From Bradyrhizobium sp. 190 (lineage in GTDB: Bacteria; Pseudomonadota; Alphaproteobacteria; Rhizobiales; Xanthobacteraceae), in the NCBI RefSeq assembly GCF_023073415.1, contig NZ_JADPJL010000012.1, forward strand, positions 62,001 through 126,000: DNA of 64,000 nucleotides. Reading direction: 5' to 3'. Shown here piece by piece: positions 17,519-25,722 of this stretch. The notes beneath the pieces were generated by a model. That model had not been told where the DNA came from and did no database searches. It worked only from the letters and a program-made list of their open reading frames with translations. A program made the translations under genes and the position numbers. Numbering within the stretch: position 1 is the first letter of the stretch; the number at the start of each line of letters is the position of its first letter.

Positions 17519-20500
17519 ATGTTCGGTACACGTTATTATTACGCCGCCACGCGCGGCATCGGCGGCAGGCGGTTGCGTGCCGCGCTCCTGGCCTCGTCGG
17601 CGCTGGCCTTGGCCTGGACGCTACCGGCGACGCCTTCCCGCGCGCAGGACGCGACCTGGCTGACCAATCCGGGGTCGGGCGACTTCTTCGACGCCAACAA
17701 CTGGAGCCCGAACAGCGTGCCGATCGGCACCGCCACCTTCGGCACATCAGCCACGACCACGCTGACGCTTGGCACCGCCGGCAGCATCGGCGGCTTGACG
17801 CTCAATGCCGGAGCCTCGGCCTACACATTTGACGTCACCGCCAATCAGACCTTCACCGGCGCCGGCATCGTGATCAACGGCGGCGGCGCGACAATCAATT
17901 TCAACTCCGGCACGAACAATTACTTCGAAGGCAGCAGCGCGGCCGGCAATGCCACGATCAACCTCAGCGGCAGCGGCCTGATCTTTCGCCACACGAGCAC
18001 GGCCGGCAGCGCCGCCATCACCAACAGCAGCGGGACCCTCCAGACCGCCAACACGGGTTCGCTCGGCAATGCCACCATCACCAATAACGCCTACCTTTAC
18101 CTCCAGGACAGCAGCACGGCCGGCAGTGCGACGATCACCAATAGCCAAACGATATACTTCTATTACAGCTCGACGGCTGGGACCGCCACGATCGTTAACA
18201 ATAACAGTCTGAATTTGTGGCAAGACTCCAACGCCGGCAGCGCGCACATCACCAACGCCGCCGCAGCCCAGTTCAATATCGAACACAACAGCACACTGGC
18301 CAACGCCACGGTGATCAATAGTGGTCAGATGGCTTTCTGGGGCAGCGGTCCCGGCAACCTCTCGACGGCCGGCAACGCGACGATCACCAACAATGCGGGC
18401 GGCACAATCGAATTCCGCAACGCCAGCACGGCGGGCGGCGCCACGATCACCAATAACTGGGGCCTGCAATTCGTCAACGCCAGCACGGCCGGCAGTGCCA
18501 CCATCACCAACAACCGCGGCATTGGCTTCTATGACACCAGCACGGCGGGCAGCGCCACCATCACCATCACCAACAGTGGCACCCTGGGATTCAACGACGC
18601 CAGCTCGGCCGGCAGCGCCACCATCACCAACAGCGGCAGCCTGGGATTCGGCAACACCGGCACGGCAGGCAACGCCAACGTCACCAACAATAACAACCTT
18701 GTCTTCGGCGGCACCAGCACGGCGGGCAACGCCAATATCACCAACAACAGTCTCCTGAGCTTCTTCGACACCAGCACGGCCGGCAGTGCCGCCCTTGTCA
18801 ACAATTCCGGAGGCACGGTCGATTTCTCGAACAGCACCGGCCCGAACGGCGACGGCAGGCTGAGCGCGGGATCGATCGCGGGGGCCGGCAGCTATCTCCT
18901 CGGTGCCAATGAGTTGACGGTCGGCTCAAACAATCTCTCGACCGAGGTAGGCGGCGTCATCTCGGGCAGCGGCTCGCTGGTCAAGATCGGCACGGGCATC
19001 CTGACGTTGTCGGGCGTCAACGCCTATAGCGGCTCCACGGCGGTCGATGGTGGCACGCTGGCGGTGAACGGCTCGATCCTGTCATCGTCAGGGGTGACCG
19101 TGAATGCCGGCGGCTCGCTCGGCGGCACCGGCACCGTCGGCAACACCACCATCATGAGCGGCGGCAATCTGGCGGCCGGCAATTCGATCGGCACGCTCTC
19201 GATCAACGGCAATCTCACCTTCAATGCCGGCGGCATCTATACCGTCGAGGTCTCGCCCAGCGCCGCCGACCGCACCAATGTCGCGGGCGCCGCGACCCTC
19301 ACCGGCGCCACCGTGCAGGCAGTCCCGCTGATGCCCGCCAGCTTCAAGGCCCAGACCTACACCATCCTCAACGCCAGCGGCGGGTTGGGCGGCACCGAGT
19401 TCGCCGGCCTCGACGTCATCGGGAGCTTCCGTCCAGGCGCACGCAATCCGCACCTGAACTATGATGCCAACAGCGTCTATCTCGTGCTTGATCCCGGCGA
19501 GATCATCCTGCCGTCCGGCACGAACGGCAACCAGTCAAGCGTCGCCGCCGGCATCAACCGAGCCGTGCTCGGCGGCGCCACGCCGCCGGCGGCCTTCGAC
19601 ATCCTGCTCAATCTCGACGGCGCGCCGCTCAAGAATGCGCTGACGCAGATCTCCGGCGAGACGGGGACCGGTGCGCAGCAGAACACGTTCACTGCAATGA
19701 CCATGTTCATGGGGCAACTGACCGACCCGTCCATCGCGGGGAGGGGTGATGCAAACGCACCCGCTGGCGCGTCTTCGTTCGCCGCCGCTGACGCCGGCGC
19801 AGCGAAGCGCGCCGGGACGGCGCGCGACGCCTTTGCCGCAATCGCACCGGCGACGCCGCCTTTGAGCTTCGAACAGCGCTGGAGCGTCTGGGCGGGCGGT
19901 TACGGCGGCGGACAGACCACCGACGGCAACAGCGTGACCGGAACCGGCACCGCGACCAGCCGGATCTATGGCGGCATCGGCGGCGCCGATTATCGCATTT
20001 CACGGGATACGCTGGTCGGCTTTGCGCTGGCCGGCGGTGGAACCAGCTTCAGCGTCGCCAATGGCGGCAGCGGCCGTTCCGATCTGTTCCAGGCCGGCGC
20101 GTTCGCGCGTCACCAACTCGGCGCGGCCTATCTCCTGGGCGCGCTGGCCTATGGCTGGCAGGACGTGACCACGGATCGTACCGTGACAGTCGCGGGCATC
20201 GACCGGCTACAGGCCCGCTTCAAGGCCAATACGTTCGCAGGCCGCGTCGAGGGCGGCTACCGGTTCACAACGCCGTGGATGGGCCTCTCGCCCTACGCCG
20301 CAGGCCAGGTGACGTCGTTCCAACTGCCGGCCTATGCGGAAAGCGTGCTGTCCGGCGCCAACAATTTCGCCCTGAGCTACGGCGCGAAAACCGTCACCGC
20401 CTCGCGCAGCGAATTGGGTTTGCGCACCGACAGATCATGGGCCGTAAACGACGCGATCCTGACACTGCGCGGCCGCGCCGCATGGGCGCATGATTTCAAC

Positions 20501-20713
20501 CCCGATCGCGCAGCCGCCGCGACCTTCCAGACCCTGCCGGGCGCGAGTTTTGTCGTCAACGGCGCAGCCCAGGCGAAAGACGCTGCGCTGGCCACCGCCT
20601 CCGCCGAAATGAAATGGCGCAACGGCTTCTCGGTCGGCGCCACCTTCGAAGGCGAATTCTCCAATGTCACCCGCAGCTACGGCGGCAAGGGCGTCGCGCG
20701 CTATGTGTGGTGA
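17519..20713 (+). CDS. Autotransporter with threonine/alanine-rich repeat passenger
   Basis: 1064 residues from ATG 17519; an earlier GTG frame gives a non-signal-like leader. A long signal peptide ends at PSRAQ. The passenger includes about 15 imperfect repeats of 19-22 residues between roughly residues 138 and 440, with core STAGSATITNN followed by a hydrophobic aromatic strand, as in a beta-helix. A PATR-type segment follows (LTLSGVNAYSGSTAVDGGTL, VNAGGSLGGTGTVGN). From about residue 780 to the end is an autotransporter beta-barrel (WSVWAGGYGGGQTTDGN, ending RYVW). It is predicted to be displayed on or released from the outer membrane. Function beyond surface structure is unknown. Confidence 0.92.
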   Translation: MFGTRYYYAATRGIGGRRLRAALLASSALALAWTLPATPSRAQDATWLTNPGSGDFFDANNWSPNSVPIGTATFGTSATTTLTLGTAGSIGGLTLNAGASAYTFDVTANQTFTGAGIVINGGGATINFNSGTNNYFEGSSAAGNATINLSGSGLIFRHTSTAGSAAITNSSGTLQTANTGSLGNATITNNAYLYLQDSSTAGSATITNSQTIYFYYSSTAGTATIVNNNSLNLWQDSNAGSAHITNAAAAQFNIEHNSTLANATVINSGQMAFWGSGPGNLSTAGNATITNNAGGTIEFRNASTAGGATITNNWGLQFVNASTAGSATITNNRGIGFYDTSTAGSATITITNSGTLGFNDASSAGSATITNSGSLGFGNTGTAGNANVTNNNNLVFGGTSTAGNANITNNSLLSFFDTSTAGSAALVNNSGGTVDFSNSTGPNGDGRLSAGSIAGAGSYLLGANELTVGSNNLSTEVGGVISGSGSLVKIGTGILTLSGVNAYSGSTAVDGGTLAVNGSILSSSGVTVNAGGSLGGTGTVGNTTIMSGGNLAAGNSIGTLSINGNLTFNAGGIYTVEVSPSAADRTNVAGAATLTGATVQAVPLMPASFKAQTYTILNASGGLGGTEFAGLDVIGSFRPGARNPHLNYDANSVYLVLDPGEIILPSGTNGNQSSVAAGINRAVLGGATPPAAFDILLNLDGAPLKNALTQISGETGTGAQQNTFTAMTMFMGQLTDPSIAGRGDANAPAGASSFAAADAGAAKRAGTARDAFAAIAPATPPLSFEQRWSVWAGGYGGGQTTDGNSVTGTGTATSRIYGGIGGADYRISRDTLVGFALAGGGTSFSVANGGSGRSDLFQAGAFARHQLGAAYLLGALAYGWQDVTTDRTVTVAGIDRLQARFKANTFAGRVEGGYRFTTPWMGLSPYAAGQVTSFQLPAYAESVLSGANNFALSYGAKTVTASRSELGLRTDRSWAVNDAILTLRGRAAWAHDFNPDRAAAATFQTLPGASFVVNGAAQAKDAALATASAEMKWRNGFSVGATFEGEFSNVTRSYGGKGVARYVW
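17930..18840 (+). repeat. Array of about 15 degenerate 57-66 base coding repeats
   Basis: Within the autotransporter passenger, the words CGGCAGCGCCACCATCACCA and variants recur every 57-66 bases, encoding STAGSATITNN-like cores. The repeats are most alike between about 18480 and 18780, suggesting recent duplication there. Such arrays expand and contract by slippage or recombination. Confidence 0.85.
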
Positions 20714-20738
20714 ATTTCACAATCGGACCGGTATTTGC

Positions 20739-20990
20739 ATGCTAAAATTAATTCGCCCCGCCCACGAGCAGGCCTTTGAAGCCGCCGATCAGCCCGCAGA
20801 GCAAGGATCGAACAGCATGGACGATGTCCTGAACCTCGCCCGGGTCAAGGCTGAACTGTCCTATCTCAATCGTCTGGACGAAATTCGCGAGATCAATGTG
20901 GCGAGTTTGAAGCGCCTGAAGGAAGCCCGTGACGCTCTCCTTGGCAGGGGAAGTGAAGTCGCGGAGATATCAACCTCACGAAGACTCTAG
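20739..20990 (+). CDS. Small hypothetical protein
   Basis: 83 residues from ATG 20739, starting 26 bases after the autotransporter stop and on the same strand, so possibly co-transcribed. The first part is polar; the rest (MDDVLNLARVKAELSYLNRL, then DEIREINVASLKRLKEARDA) is a strongly helical, charged segment that could form a coiled coil. An internal ATG at 20817 could start a shorter form. No function was recognised. Confidence 0.45.
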   Translation: MLKLIRPAHEQAFEAADQPAEQGSNSMDDVLNLARVKAELSYLNRLDEIREINVASLKRLKEARDALLGRGSEVAEISTSRRL

Positions 20991-21040
20991 AGCCGCCGAT
21001 TCCGCGTCTGCGGACGACGGCCGGGCGGCGGTGTATCCCC

Positions 21041-21116
21041 GTCATTGCGAGCGCAGCGAAGCAATCCATGCCTCGGCGCAGGGAAAGATAGATTGCTTCG
21101 CTGCGCTCGCAATGAC
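21041..21116. repeat. Palindromic intergenic repeat, 26-base perfect arms
   Basis: The left arm 21041-21066 (GTCATTGCGAGCGCAGCGAA and six more bases) is exactly complementary to 21091-21116, with a 24-base loop. A related, less perfect copy is at 35202-35277. It belongs to the class of long extragenic palindromes common in Bradyrhizobium-type genomes. It lies between two convergent transcription units and could also act as a bidirectional terminator. Confidence 0.85.
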
Positions 21117-21124
21117 GGTTGAGA

Positions 21125-22600
21125 TCAGCCGCTCGTCACATGCACGCCTGGCTTCTGCCCCGCATTCCACTTGCCACCGATCGCCCGTTCGATCTGCGCC
21201 GCCAGTTGCAATAGCAACCCGTCATTGGCTTGCTTTCCGATCGCCTGGATGCCGAGCGGCAGGCCGTGCTCGTGGGTGGCGAGCGGCAGCGAGATCGCGG
21301 GGATGCCGCAGAGATTGGCGAGCGGCGTAAAGGCAAAATTGCGCCAGAGATTGCCGAACCAGTCCAGCACGTCGGGATTGTCGCTGATCGTCAGATATTC
21401 CGTGGTGCCGACCTTCGGCGTCGGCAGCGCCGTGATCGGCGTCAGGATGATGTCCCAATCCTCGAAGAAGGCGCCGAAGCCGCGCGAGGTCGTGTTGAAC
21501 ACCGCCTGCATCCGTGCCCGGTCGGCATAGCTCGTGTTCCGGCCATGCTCCCAGATCCGGATGTTGATGGGCTCGATCAGATCTTCCGGCGGTTTCTCCA
21601 GCCCGCGCGCCGCCAGCATGTTACCGATGACGACGGCAAAATTGCTGATGTAGCAGGTGGTCTGCGCCGCAAAGGCTTCGCGATAGTCCAGCTCCGGCAG
21701 GGCGTAGTCGACGTGATGGCCGAGGCCTTCGAGGAAGCGTCCGACCTTCTGCAGCTCGGCCGCGATATGCGGCGTCGCGCGGTAATCGCCCCATTGGTAC
21801 GACAGTGCGATTTTCAGCCGTGCCGGATCGCGCGCGATCATCCGAGTGTAGGGCTCGGGCGGACTCCAGAACGGCATGAATTCGCCGGGCGCCGGACCGC
21901 GGCAGGCGTCGACGAAGGCCGCGGTGTCGCGCACCGTGCGCGACTGGCAGCCCTGGATGGAGACCAGCCCGCTGAGGTCGGACAGAAGCGGCGACAGCGA
22001 GAACACGCCGCGCGAAACCTTCAGCCCGATATTGCCGTTGACCCCAGCGGGAATGCGGATCGAGCCGCCGCCATCGGTGGCATGCGCGATTGGGACCGTG
22101 CCTGCGGCGACCATCGCGGCGCTGCCGGCGGACGAGCCGCAGGTGGTGTAGTCGGTATTCCAGGGGTTGCGCGTGACGTAGACGGCGGGATTGTCCGCCG
22201 AGCTGCAGACCCCGAATTCCGGTGTGGTGGTGCGGCCGATCAGATTGAGCCCGGCCCCGCGCATCTTCCTGGTCATGAACGTGTCGGCGGTGGCGCGATT
22301 GCCGCGCATGTAAAGCGAGCCCATTTCCTGCAGGCGGCCCTTCATTGTCGGGCCGAGGTCCTTCATCAGGAATGGAAGTCCGGCAAACGGCCCGTCGAGA
22401 TTGGTGCCGTCGGTGCCGGGGTCTGCGACCGCATCCTCGAAGATTTCGACGACGGCTGAAAGCGCGGGATCGACTTTGGCGATGCCGGCGGCCGCCTGCG
22501 CGGCCAGCTCCGCGGCCGTCAGTTCACCCTTTGCGACGCGCGCAGCCAGCGCAACGCCGTCGTGATCAGCCCATTCGTCCCAGCTCATCGGCAAGTTCAT
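21125..22600 (-). CDS. Amidase (amidase-signature family)
   Basis: 491 residues, full length for the family. The Ser-cisSer-Lys triad is readable: Lys in LPFLMKDLGPTMKG, cis-Ser and surrounding loop in TTCGSSAGSAAMVAAG, and nucleophile Ser in ATDGGGSIRIPAGVNGN. The C-terminus has GIPAISLPLATHEHGLPLGI, the conserved closing segment. These cytoplasmic enzymes hydrolyse aliphatic or aromatic amides to acid and ammonia. No membrane or signal segment. It is not adjacent to gatB or gatC genes, so a GatA role is unlikely. Substrate unknown. Confidence 0.92.
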   Translation of the reverse strand: MNLPMSWDEWADHDGVALAARVAKGELTAAELAAQAAAGIAKVDPALSAVVEIFEDAVADPGTDGTNLDGPFAGLPFLMKDLGPTMKGRLQEMGSLYMRGNRATADTFMTRKMRGAGLNLIGRTTTPEFGVCSSADNPAVYVTRNPWNTDYTTCGSSAGSAAMVAAGTVPIAHATDGGGSIRIPAGVNGNIGLKVSRGVFSLSPLLSDLSGLVSIQGCQSRTVRDTAAFVDACRGPAPGEFMPFWSPPEPYTRMIARDPARLKIALSYQWGDYRATPHIAAELQKVGRFLEGLGHHVDYALPELDYREAFAAQTTCYISNFAVVIGNMLAARGLEKPPEDLIEPINIRIWEHGRNTSYADRARMQAVFNTTSRGFGAFFEDWDIILTPITALPTPKVGTTEYLTISDNPDVLDWFGNLWRNFAFTPLANLCGIPAISLPLATHEHGLPLGIQAIGKQANDGLLLQLAAQIERAIGGKWNAGQKPGVHVTSG

Positions 22601-22728
22601 GCAATCGGTCCCCTCGGAAAATAGCTCGGACCTTAAAACATGATCGGGGAAAAGGCGGAACTTTTTTCACCGGTCCGCTGACCGGTTCATCGCGGCCTTT
22701 CGTGACGGAAGCTGAGCGGCAGCGTCTT

Positions 22729-23007
22729 TCAGGAACGGAAATCTATGCTGCGTACGATGATGCCGGGGGGAGTGCCTTCGAACTCCCGCGCCTCGAATTT
22801 GCGGGACGCGCACGCCTCGATCCGGTCCCGCAACCGCGCGAACTGTTCCTCGCGCCGGTTGGCCGGCGTCCGCGGCACGTGTTCCAGATCATCCATCGCC
22901 GAGGCGCTGACGGCGCAGGGCACTTCCCGAGCGCCGTCCATCATGGAAAACAGCAGGACCATCCGGTCATCGTCATAGCCCCGGATGTTGCCGCGCGCGA
23001 ACGTCAT
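22729..23007 (-). CDS. Small DUF1488-like protein
   Basis: 92 residues. It begins MTFARGNIRGYDDDRMVLLF and continues SMMDGAREVPCAVSASAMDD, the layout I associate with DUF1488 proteins: a short beta-rich start, 'M.dg...v.C.vs..al', then a helical half. Function of the family is unknown. It heads or joins a group of small minus-strand genes reaching 23884. Confidence 0.6.
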   Translation of the reverse strand: MTFARGNIRGYDDDRMVLLFSMMDGAREVPCAVSASAMDDLEHVPRTPANRREEQFARLRDRIEACASRKFEAREFEGTPPGIIVRSIDFRS

Positions 23008-23054
23008 CAGGCTTTCCTCTCGAAACGGAACGATCTTACCATCGACCCCTCCAG

Positions 23055-23237
23055 TTAGCCCTTCCTTTTTGTTGCCGGCGGCGGATTGATCTCCGCGATC
23101 CTGCGCAGGCAGTCCGCTTCGGAAGAATGCGGGCCCGAGACGAAGGTTCCACTGACCTTGGTCGAGTACCAGCCGGACTCCACCCCGAGACGGAGCGATT
23201 CTTCGGTCATGACGTGACGTGGCGAGAGATTTTGCAT
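23055..23237 (-). CDS. Small hypothetical protein
   Basis: 60 residues from ATG 23237 (MQNLSPRHVMTEESLRLGVE); a shorter start at the second Met (position 10) is possible. The segment SGWYSTKVSGTFVSGPHSSE looks like a small sensory or binding fold found in rhizobial short proteins, but no named family is claimed. The longer upstream open frame is arginine/proline-rich and is not believed. Confidence 0.5.
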   Translation of the reverse strand: MQNLSPRHVMTEESLRLGVESGWYSTKVSGTFVSGPHSSEADCLRRIAEINPPPATKRKG

Positions 23238-23322
23238 CAGGTGCTTTCGGGTTACGCCGTTCGATCCTGGTCGGGACGGCTGGATGAAGGAGGGCGGTGG
23301 TTGCAGCTGAACATTGGTCTGT

Positions 23323-23622
23323 TCAGGTCGATTCTCCCGAGAGCCGGGCGAGGTCCGCAAGCACCGCGGCCACGAGGTCGCGGTGATGGGTGTCGGTCGC
23401 CGGCAGACCGGCGGAATATAGGTTGAGCACGTAACGCGCCTTGGCCACCGCTTCGGGCCACGAGGTGGCTGGCGCGCCGAGGATCTCGATTTCGACAACG
23501 CCCTGCTTGTCACGCAGCAGTTTTGCGTTGGCCTCGACTTCGGCAATCACGCGACGGATATCGGTTGCCTTCTGCGCCGCCATGCCGCGATGCTTGTCGA
23601 GTTCGATCGGGGTCTCAGTCAT
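23323..23622 (-). CDS. Small hypothetical protein
   Basis: 99 residues (MTETPIELDKHRGMAAQKAT...). It is helical and soluble, with VIAEVEANAKLLRDKQGVVE in the middle. Its ATG lies inside the last codons of the upstream gene (eight-base overlap, ATGACTGA), so translation is probably coupled. No function was recognised. Confidence 0.65.
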   Translation of the reverse strand: MTETPIELDKHRGMAAQKATDIRRVIAEVEANAKLLRDKQGVVEIEILGAPATSWPEAVAKARYVLNLYSAGLPATDTHHRDLVAAVLADLARLSGEST

Positions 23623-23884
23623 GCGGCGCGCTCGCGTCGATGCGTCGCGCGTCGGACAGATCGATCGAACTGATCGAGATCATTTCCATCGCGGAACGTT
23701 GCGGCGGCGCACCGGGCACCATGATCATGGTGGCGACACGCCGAAAGCTCGGAAACGAAAGGCCCTCGATCATCTCCTCATCCGTGATGACTTCGTAGGC
23801 TCCCGGTGCGAGCTGCCGGTCGATACCCTTGATGCGGAACGGGTGCCTGAAATGAACCGTTTCCCGTCGCGAGCGCATGGTCAT
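23615..23884 (-). CDS. Small hypothetical protein, first gene of a coupled pair
   Basis: 89 residues from ATG 23884 (MTMRSRRETVHFRHPFRIKG). It has a beta-rich core, HPFRIKGIDRQLAPGAYEVI then TDEEMIEGLSFPSFRRVATM. The longer frame to 23962 adds a doubtful leader. It is divergent from the transglutaminase-like gene and overlaps the next small gene. Function unknown. Confidence 0.65.
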   Translation of the reverse strand: MTMRSRRETVHFRHPFRIKGIDRQLAPGAYEVITDEEMIEGLSFPSFRRVATMIMVPGAPPQRSAMEMISISSIDLSDARRIDASAPHD

Positions 23885-24077
23885 GTCCGCAGCTCGGCGT
23901 ATCTGCGCACGAAGACATGATGTTTTTCGGACATCGTCGAACCGTGCGCGCTTTTGCAGCAATTAGCCATCGTTTTCTCTGCTGCCGGCCGCATTTAATC
24001 GAATAACCCGGCCAAAGCCTTGTATTGGGTGGTTTCGTAGCCATTTCGAGCAGTCAGCAGCCTGAAAGGCATTTCGA

Positions 24078-24884
24078 GTGAAGCTTCGCGTCGGATTCGA
24101 AATGCTCTACGACTTCCCGCAGCCGACGCCGATGATCATGGTGCTGGGCACACACTTCAGCCGTGCGTCCGATGTCATCGTGCCGGACTTCCTCACCACC
24201 GACCCGGTCGTCGAGATCACCCCCTATCGCGACATGTTCGGCAATTGGTGCAGCCGCATGGTCGCGCCGGCCGGCCGCGTGCGTCTTGCGGCCGATGGCG
24301 TCGTTCGCGACAGCGGCCTTCCCGATCCGGTGTTTGCTTCGGCGATTCAGCATGCGGTCGAGGATCTGCCCGCGGATACCCTGGTCTATCTGCTCGGCAG
24401 CCGTTATTGCGAGACCGACCGGCTTTCGGAAATCGCCTGGCAATTGTTTGCGAACACGGCGCCGGGCTGGGCGCGGGTTCAGGCGATCTGCGATTTCGTT
24501 CACCGTCACATCGCCTTCGGATACGAGCACGCGCGCGCCACGCGGACGGCGTGGGAGGCTTACGAGGAGGGTAAGGGCGTCTGCCGCGACTACGCCCATC
24601 TCGCCGTCGCGTTCTGCCGCTGCATGAACATTCCCGCGCGCTATTGCACGGGCTATCTCAGCGACATCGGCACGCCAAAACCCTGGGCCGCAGGCGATTT
24701 CGCCGGCTGGTTCGAAGCCTATATCGGCGGGCACTGGCGCACCTTCGATCCTCGCAACAACGTGCCGAGGATCGGCCGCATCCTGATCGCACAGGGGCGC
24801 GATGCCTCCGATGTGCCGATCACCCAGACTTTCGGGCCCAACACATTGGCCGGCTTCAAGGTCTGGACCGACGAGGTTGCGTGA
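24078..24884 (+). CDS. Transglutaminase-like family protein
   Basis: 268 residues. An N-terminal beta domain (MKLRVGFEMLYDFPQPTPMI) precedes the transglutaminase-like core, with candidate nucleophile Cys169 in EEGKGVCRDYAHLAVAFC and Asp224 in RTFDPRNN. The expected His, normally in an HAW motif, is replaced: here AGDFAGWFEAY. As I recall, relatives in rhizobia read 'FSAWFEAY', so the change is shared by a subfamily. It may be a non-classical cysteine hydrolase or a binding module. No signal peptide, so cytoplasmic. Confidence 0.8.
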   Translation: MKLRVGFEMLYDFPQPTPMIMVLGTHFSRASDVIVPDFLTTDPVVEITPYRDMFGNWCSRMVAPAGRVRLAADGVVRDSGLPDPVFASAIQHAVEDLPADTLVYLLGSRYCETDRLSEIAWQLFANTAPGWARVQAICDFVHRHIAFGYEHARATRTAWEAYEEGKGVCRDYAHLAVAFCRCMNIPARYCTGYLSDIGTPKPWAAGDFAGWFEAYIGGHWRTFDPRNNVPRIGRILIAQGRDASDVPITQTFGPNTLAGFKVWTDEVA

Positions 24885-24927
24885 TACGGATCGTCCCGCG
24901 TGATAACCGCGCGACAGCGAGCTTTTG

Positions 24928-25155
24928 CTAGCTCAACAAGGTGCGCACCTTCATGGCGGCATCGTAGACCTGGACCTGAAGCATCGGATAAGCGGTCTTC
25001 AGCTTTCGGCCGGAGACTTCGGCAGCCTCGGCGGTGTCGAACTCCGACTTGAAATGGCCGTCGACGATCGTCGCGAACCCTTCGGTCGGAGGCCTGTCGG
25101 CCCGCACCGCCTTCTTCGGTTCCGGCTCGTCGATGGATAGCAGTGGCTTCTTCAT
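24928..25155 (-). CDS. Small hypothetical protein
   Basis: 75 residues from ATG 25155 (MKKPLLSIDEPEPKKAVRAD), preceded by AAAGGA eight bases upstream. An alternative ATG at 25161 abuts that site and is less likely. The core TIVDGHFKSEFDTAEAAEVS and LKTAYPMLQVQVYDAAMKVR looks like a small alpha/beta fold. Its upstream region contains a perfect tandem duplication that copies the ribosome site. Function unknown. Confidence 0.6.
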   Translation of the reverse strand: MKKPLLSIDEPEPKKAVRADRPPTEGFATIVDGHFKSEFDTAEAAEVSGRKLKTAYPMLQVQVYDAAMKVRTLLS

Positions 25156-25159
25156 CGTC

Positions 25160-25205
25160 ATTCCTTTCGCGTTCACCGCAATATTCCTTTCGCGTTCACC
25201 GCAAT
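25160..25205. repeat. Perfect 23-base tandem direct repeat
   Basis: Bases 25160-25182 and 25183-25205 are identical (ATTCCTTTCGCGTTCACCGC plus AAT). On the minus strand each copy carries AAAGGAAT, so the Shine-Dalgarno region of the gene starting at 25155 is present twice. This looks like a recent slippage duplication. Confidence 0.9.
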
Positions 25206-25282
25206 TATTCGATCTGCGTGGAAGCTGGTTTCAAAAGCCGCGGCCGGCGCATGCGTGATGCGCATCCCCCGTCACTGCGGAG

Positions 25283-25390
25283 TTACCACTGGACAATAAC
25301 TGCTCCAGCGATCAGGAGGCCAAGAAGCACCGGCACCAGGATCGGAGGTACCAGCCACTCTCGCAGATTGAATGATTGGCTGGTGGACAT
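25283..25390 (-). CDS. Very small single-pass membrane protein (35 residues)
   Basis: From ATG 25390 the frame reads MSTSQSFNLREWLVPPILVP and then VLLGLLIAGAVIVQW, ending at a stop at 25283-25285. A short polar, amphipathic N-terminus is followed by one hydrophobic helix. A GGGCGG lies seven bases before the start. The clean membrane-helix pattern in so short a frame supports a real microprotein. Function unknown. Confidence 0.6.
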   Translation of the reverse strand: MSTSQSFNLREWLVPPILVPVLLGLLIAGAVIVQW

Positions 25391-25722
25391 ACTAACCGCC
25401 CGTCGTGTGGCGGGAGTACGAGACTCTCAGTCACCGATAGCAGCCAATGAAGGGCGGTGATGCATACAGCAGACGCTCTTTTCGTCACGATGTCGAGGGA
25501 AATCCCCGGTGCGGAAGGCAAGGGTCAGCGTTCATGCCGCATTTGATCCGATCGCGATAGCATGGTTGCTATTGGGTGCGGCAGTGCCCATATGACCAAC
25601 AGCGTACCCGGTTCCGCAACAAGGCGTGTCCGGCCGACGCGACGCTTAGCCACACAATCCTACAGACGATATCGACCAACGGCATGTCGCTTCGGCATGC
25701 GCGTTACGGGTCAGGAGACGCT
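25391..25722. other. Upstream region of the mannose cassette
   Basis: 332 bases between the divergent 35-residue membrane protein and the isomerase gene. It should contain promoters for both. A plus-strand frame extending upstream of the chosen isomerase start lacks a ribosome site and is not taken as coding. No clear promoter motif was identified. Confidence 0.35.

Noticed and set aside
17930-18840. CRISPR-like periodicity
   Set aside because: The 57-66 base repeats lie inside a continuous reading frame and encode imperfect protein repeats of an autotransporter passenger.
21230-22459. 409-residue plus-strand frame opposite the amidase
   Set aside because: Shadow of a full-length amidase with catalytic triad; composition is not protein-like.
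25576-25722. 49-residue N-terminal extension of the phosphomannose isomerase-like protein
   Set aside because: No ribosome site at the earlier start, and the sequence is Arg/Thr/Ser-rich, while ATG 25723 has AGGAG at the right distance.
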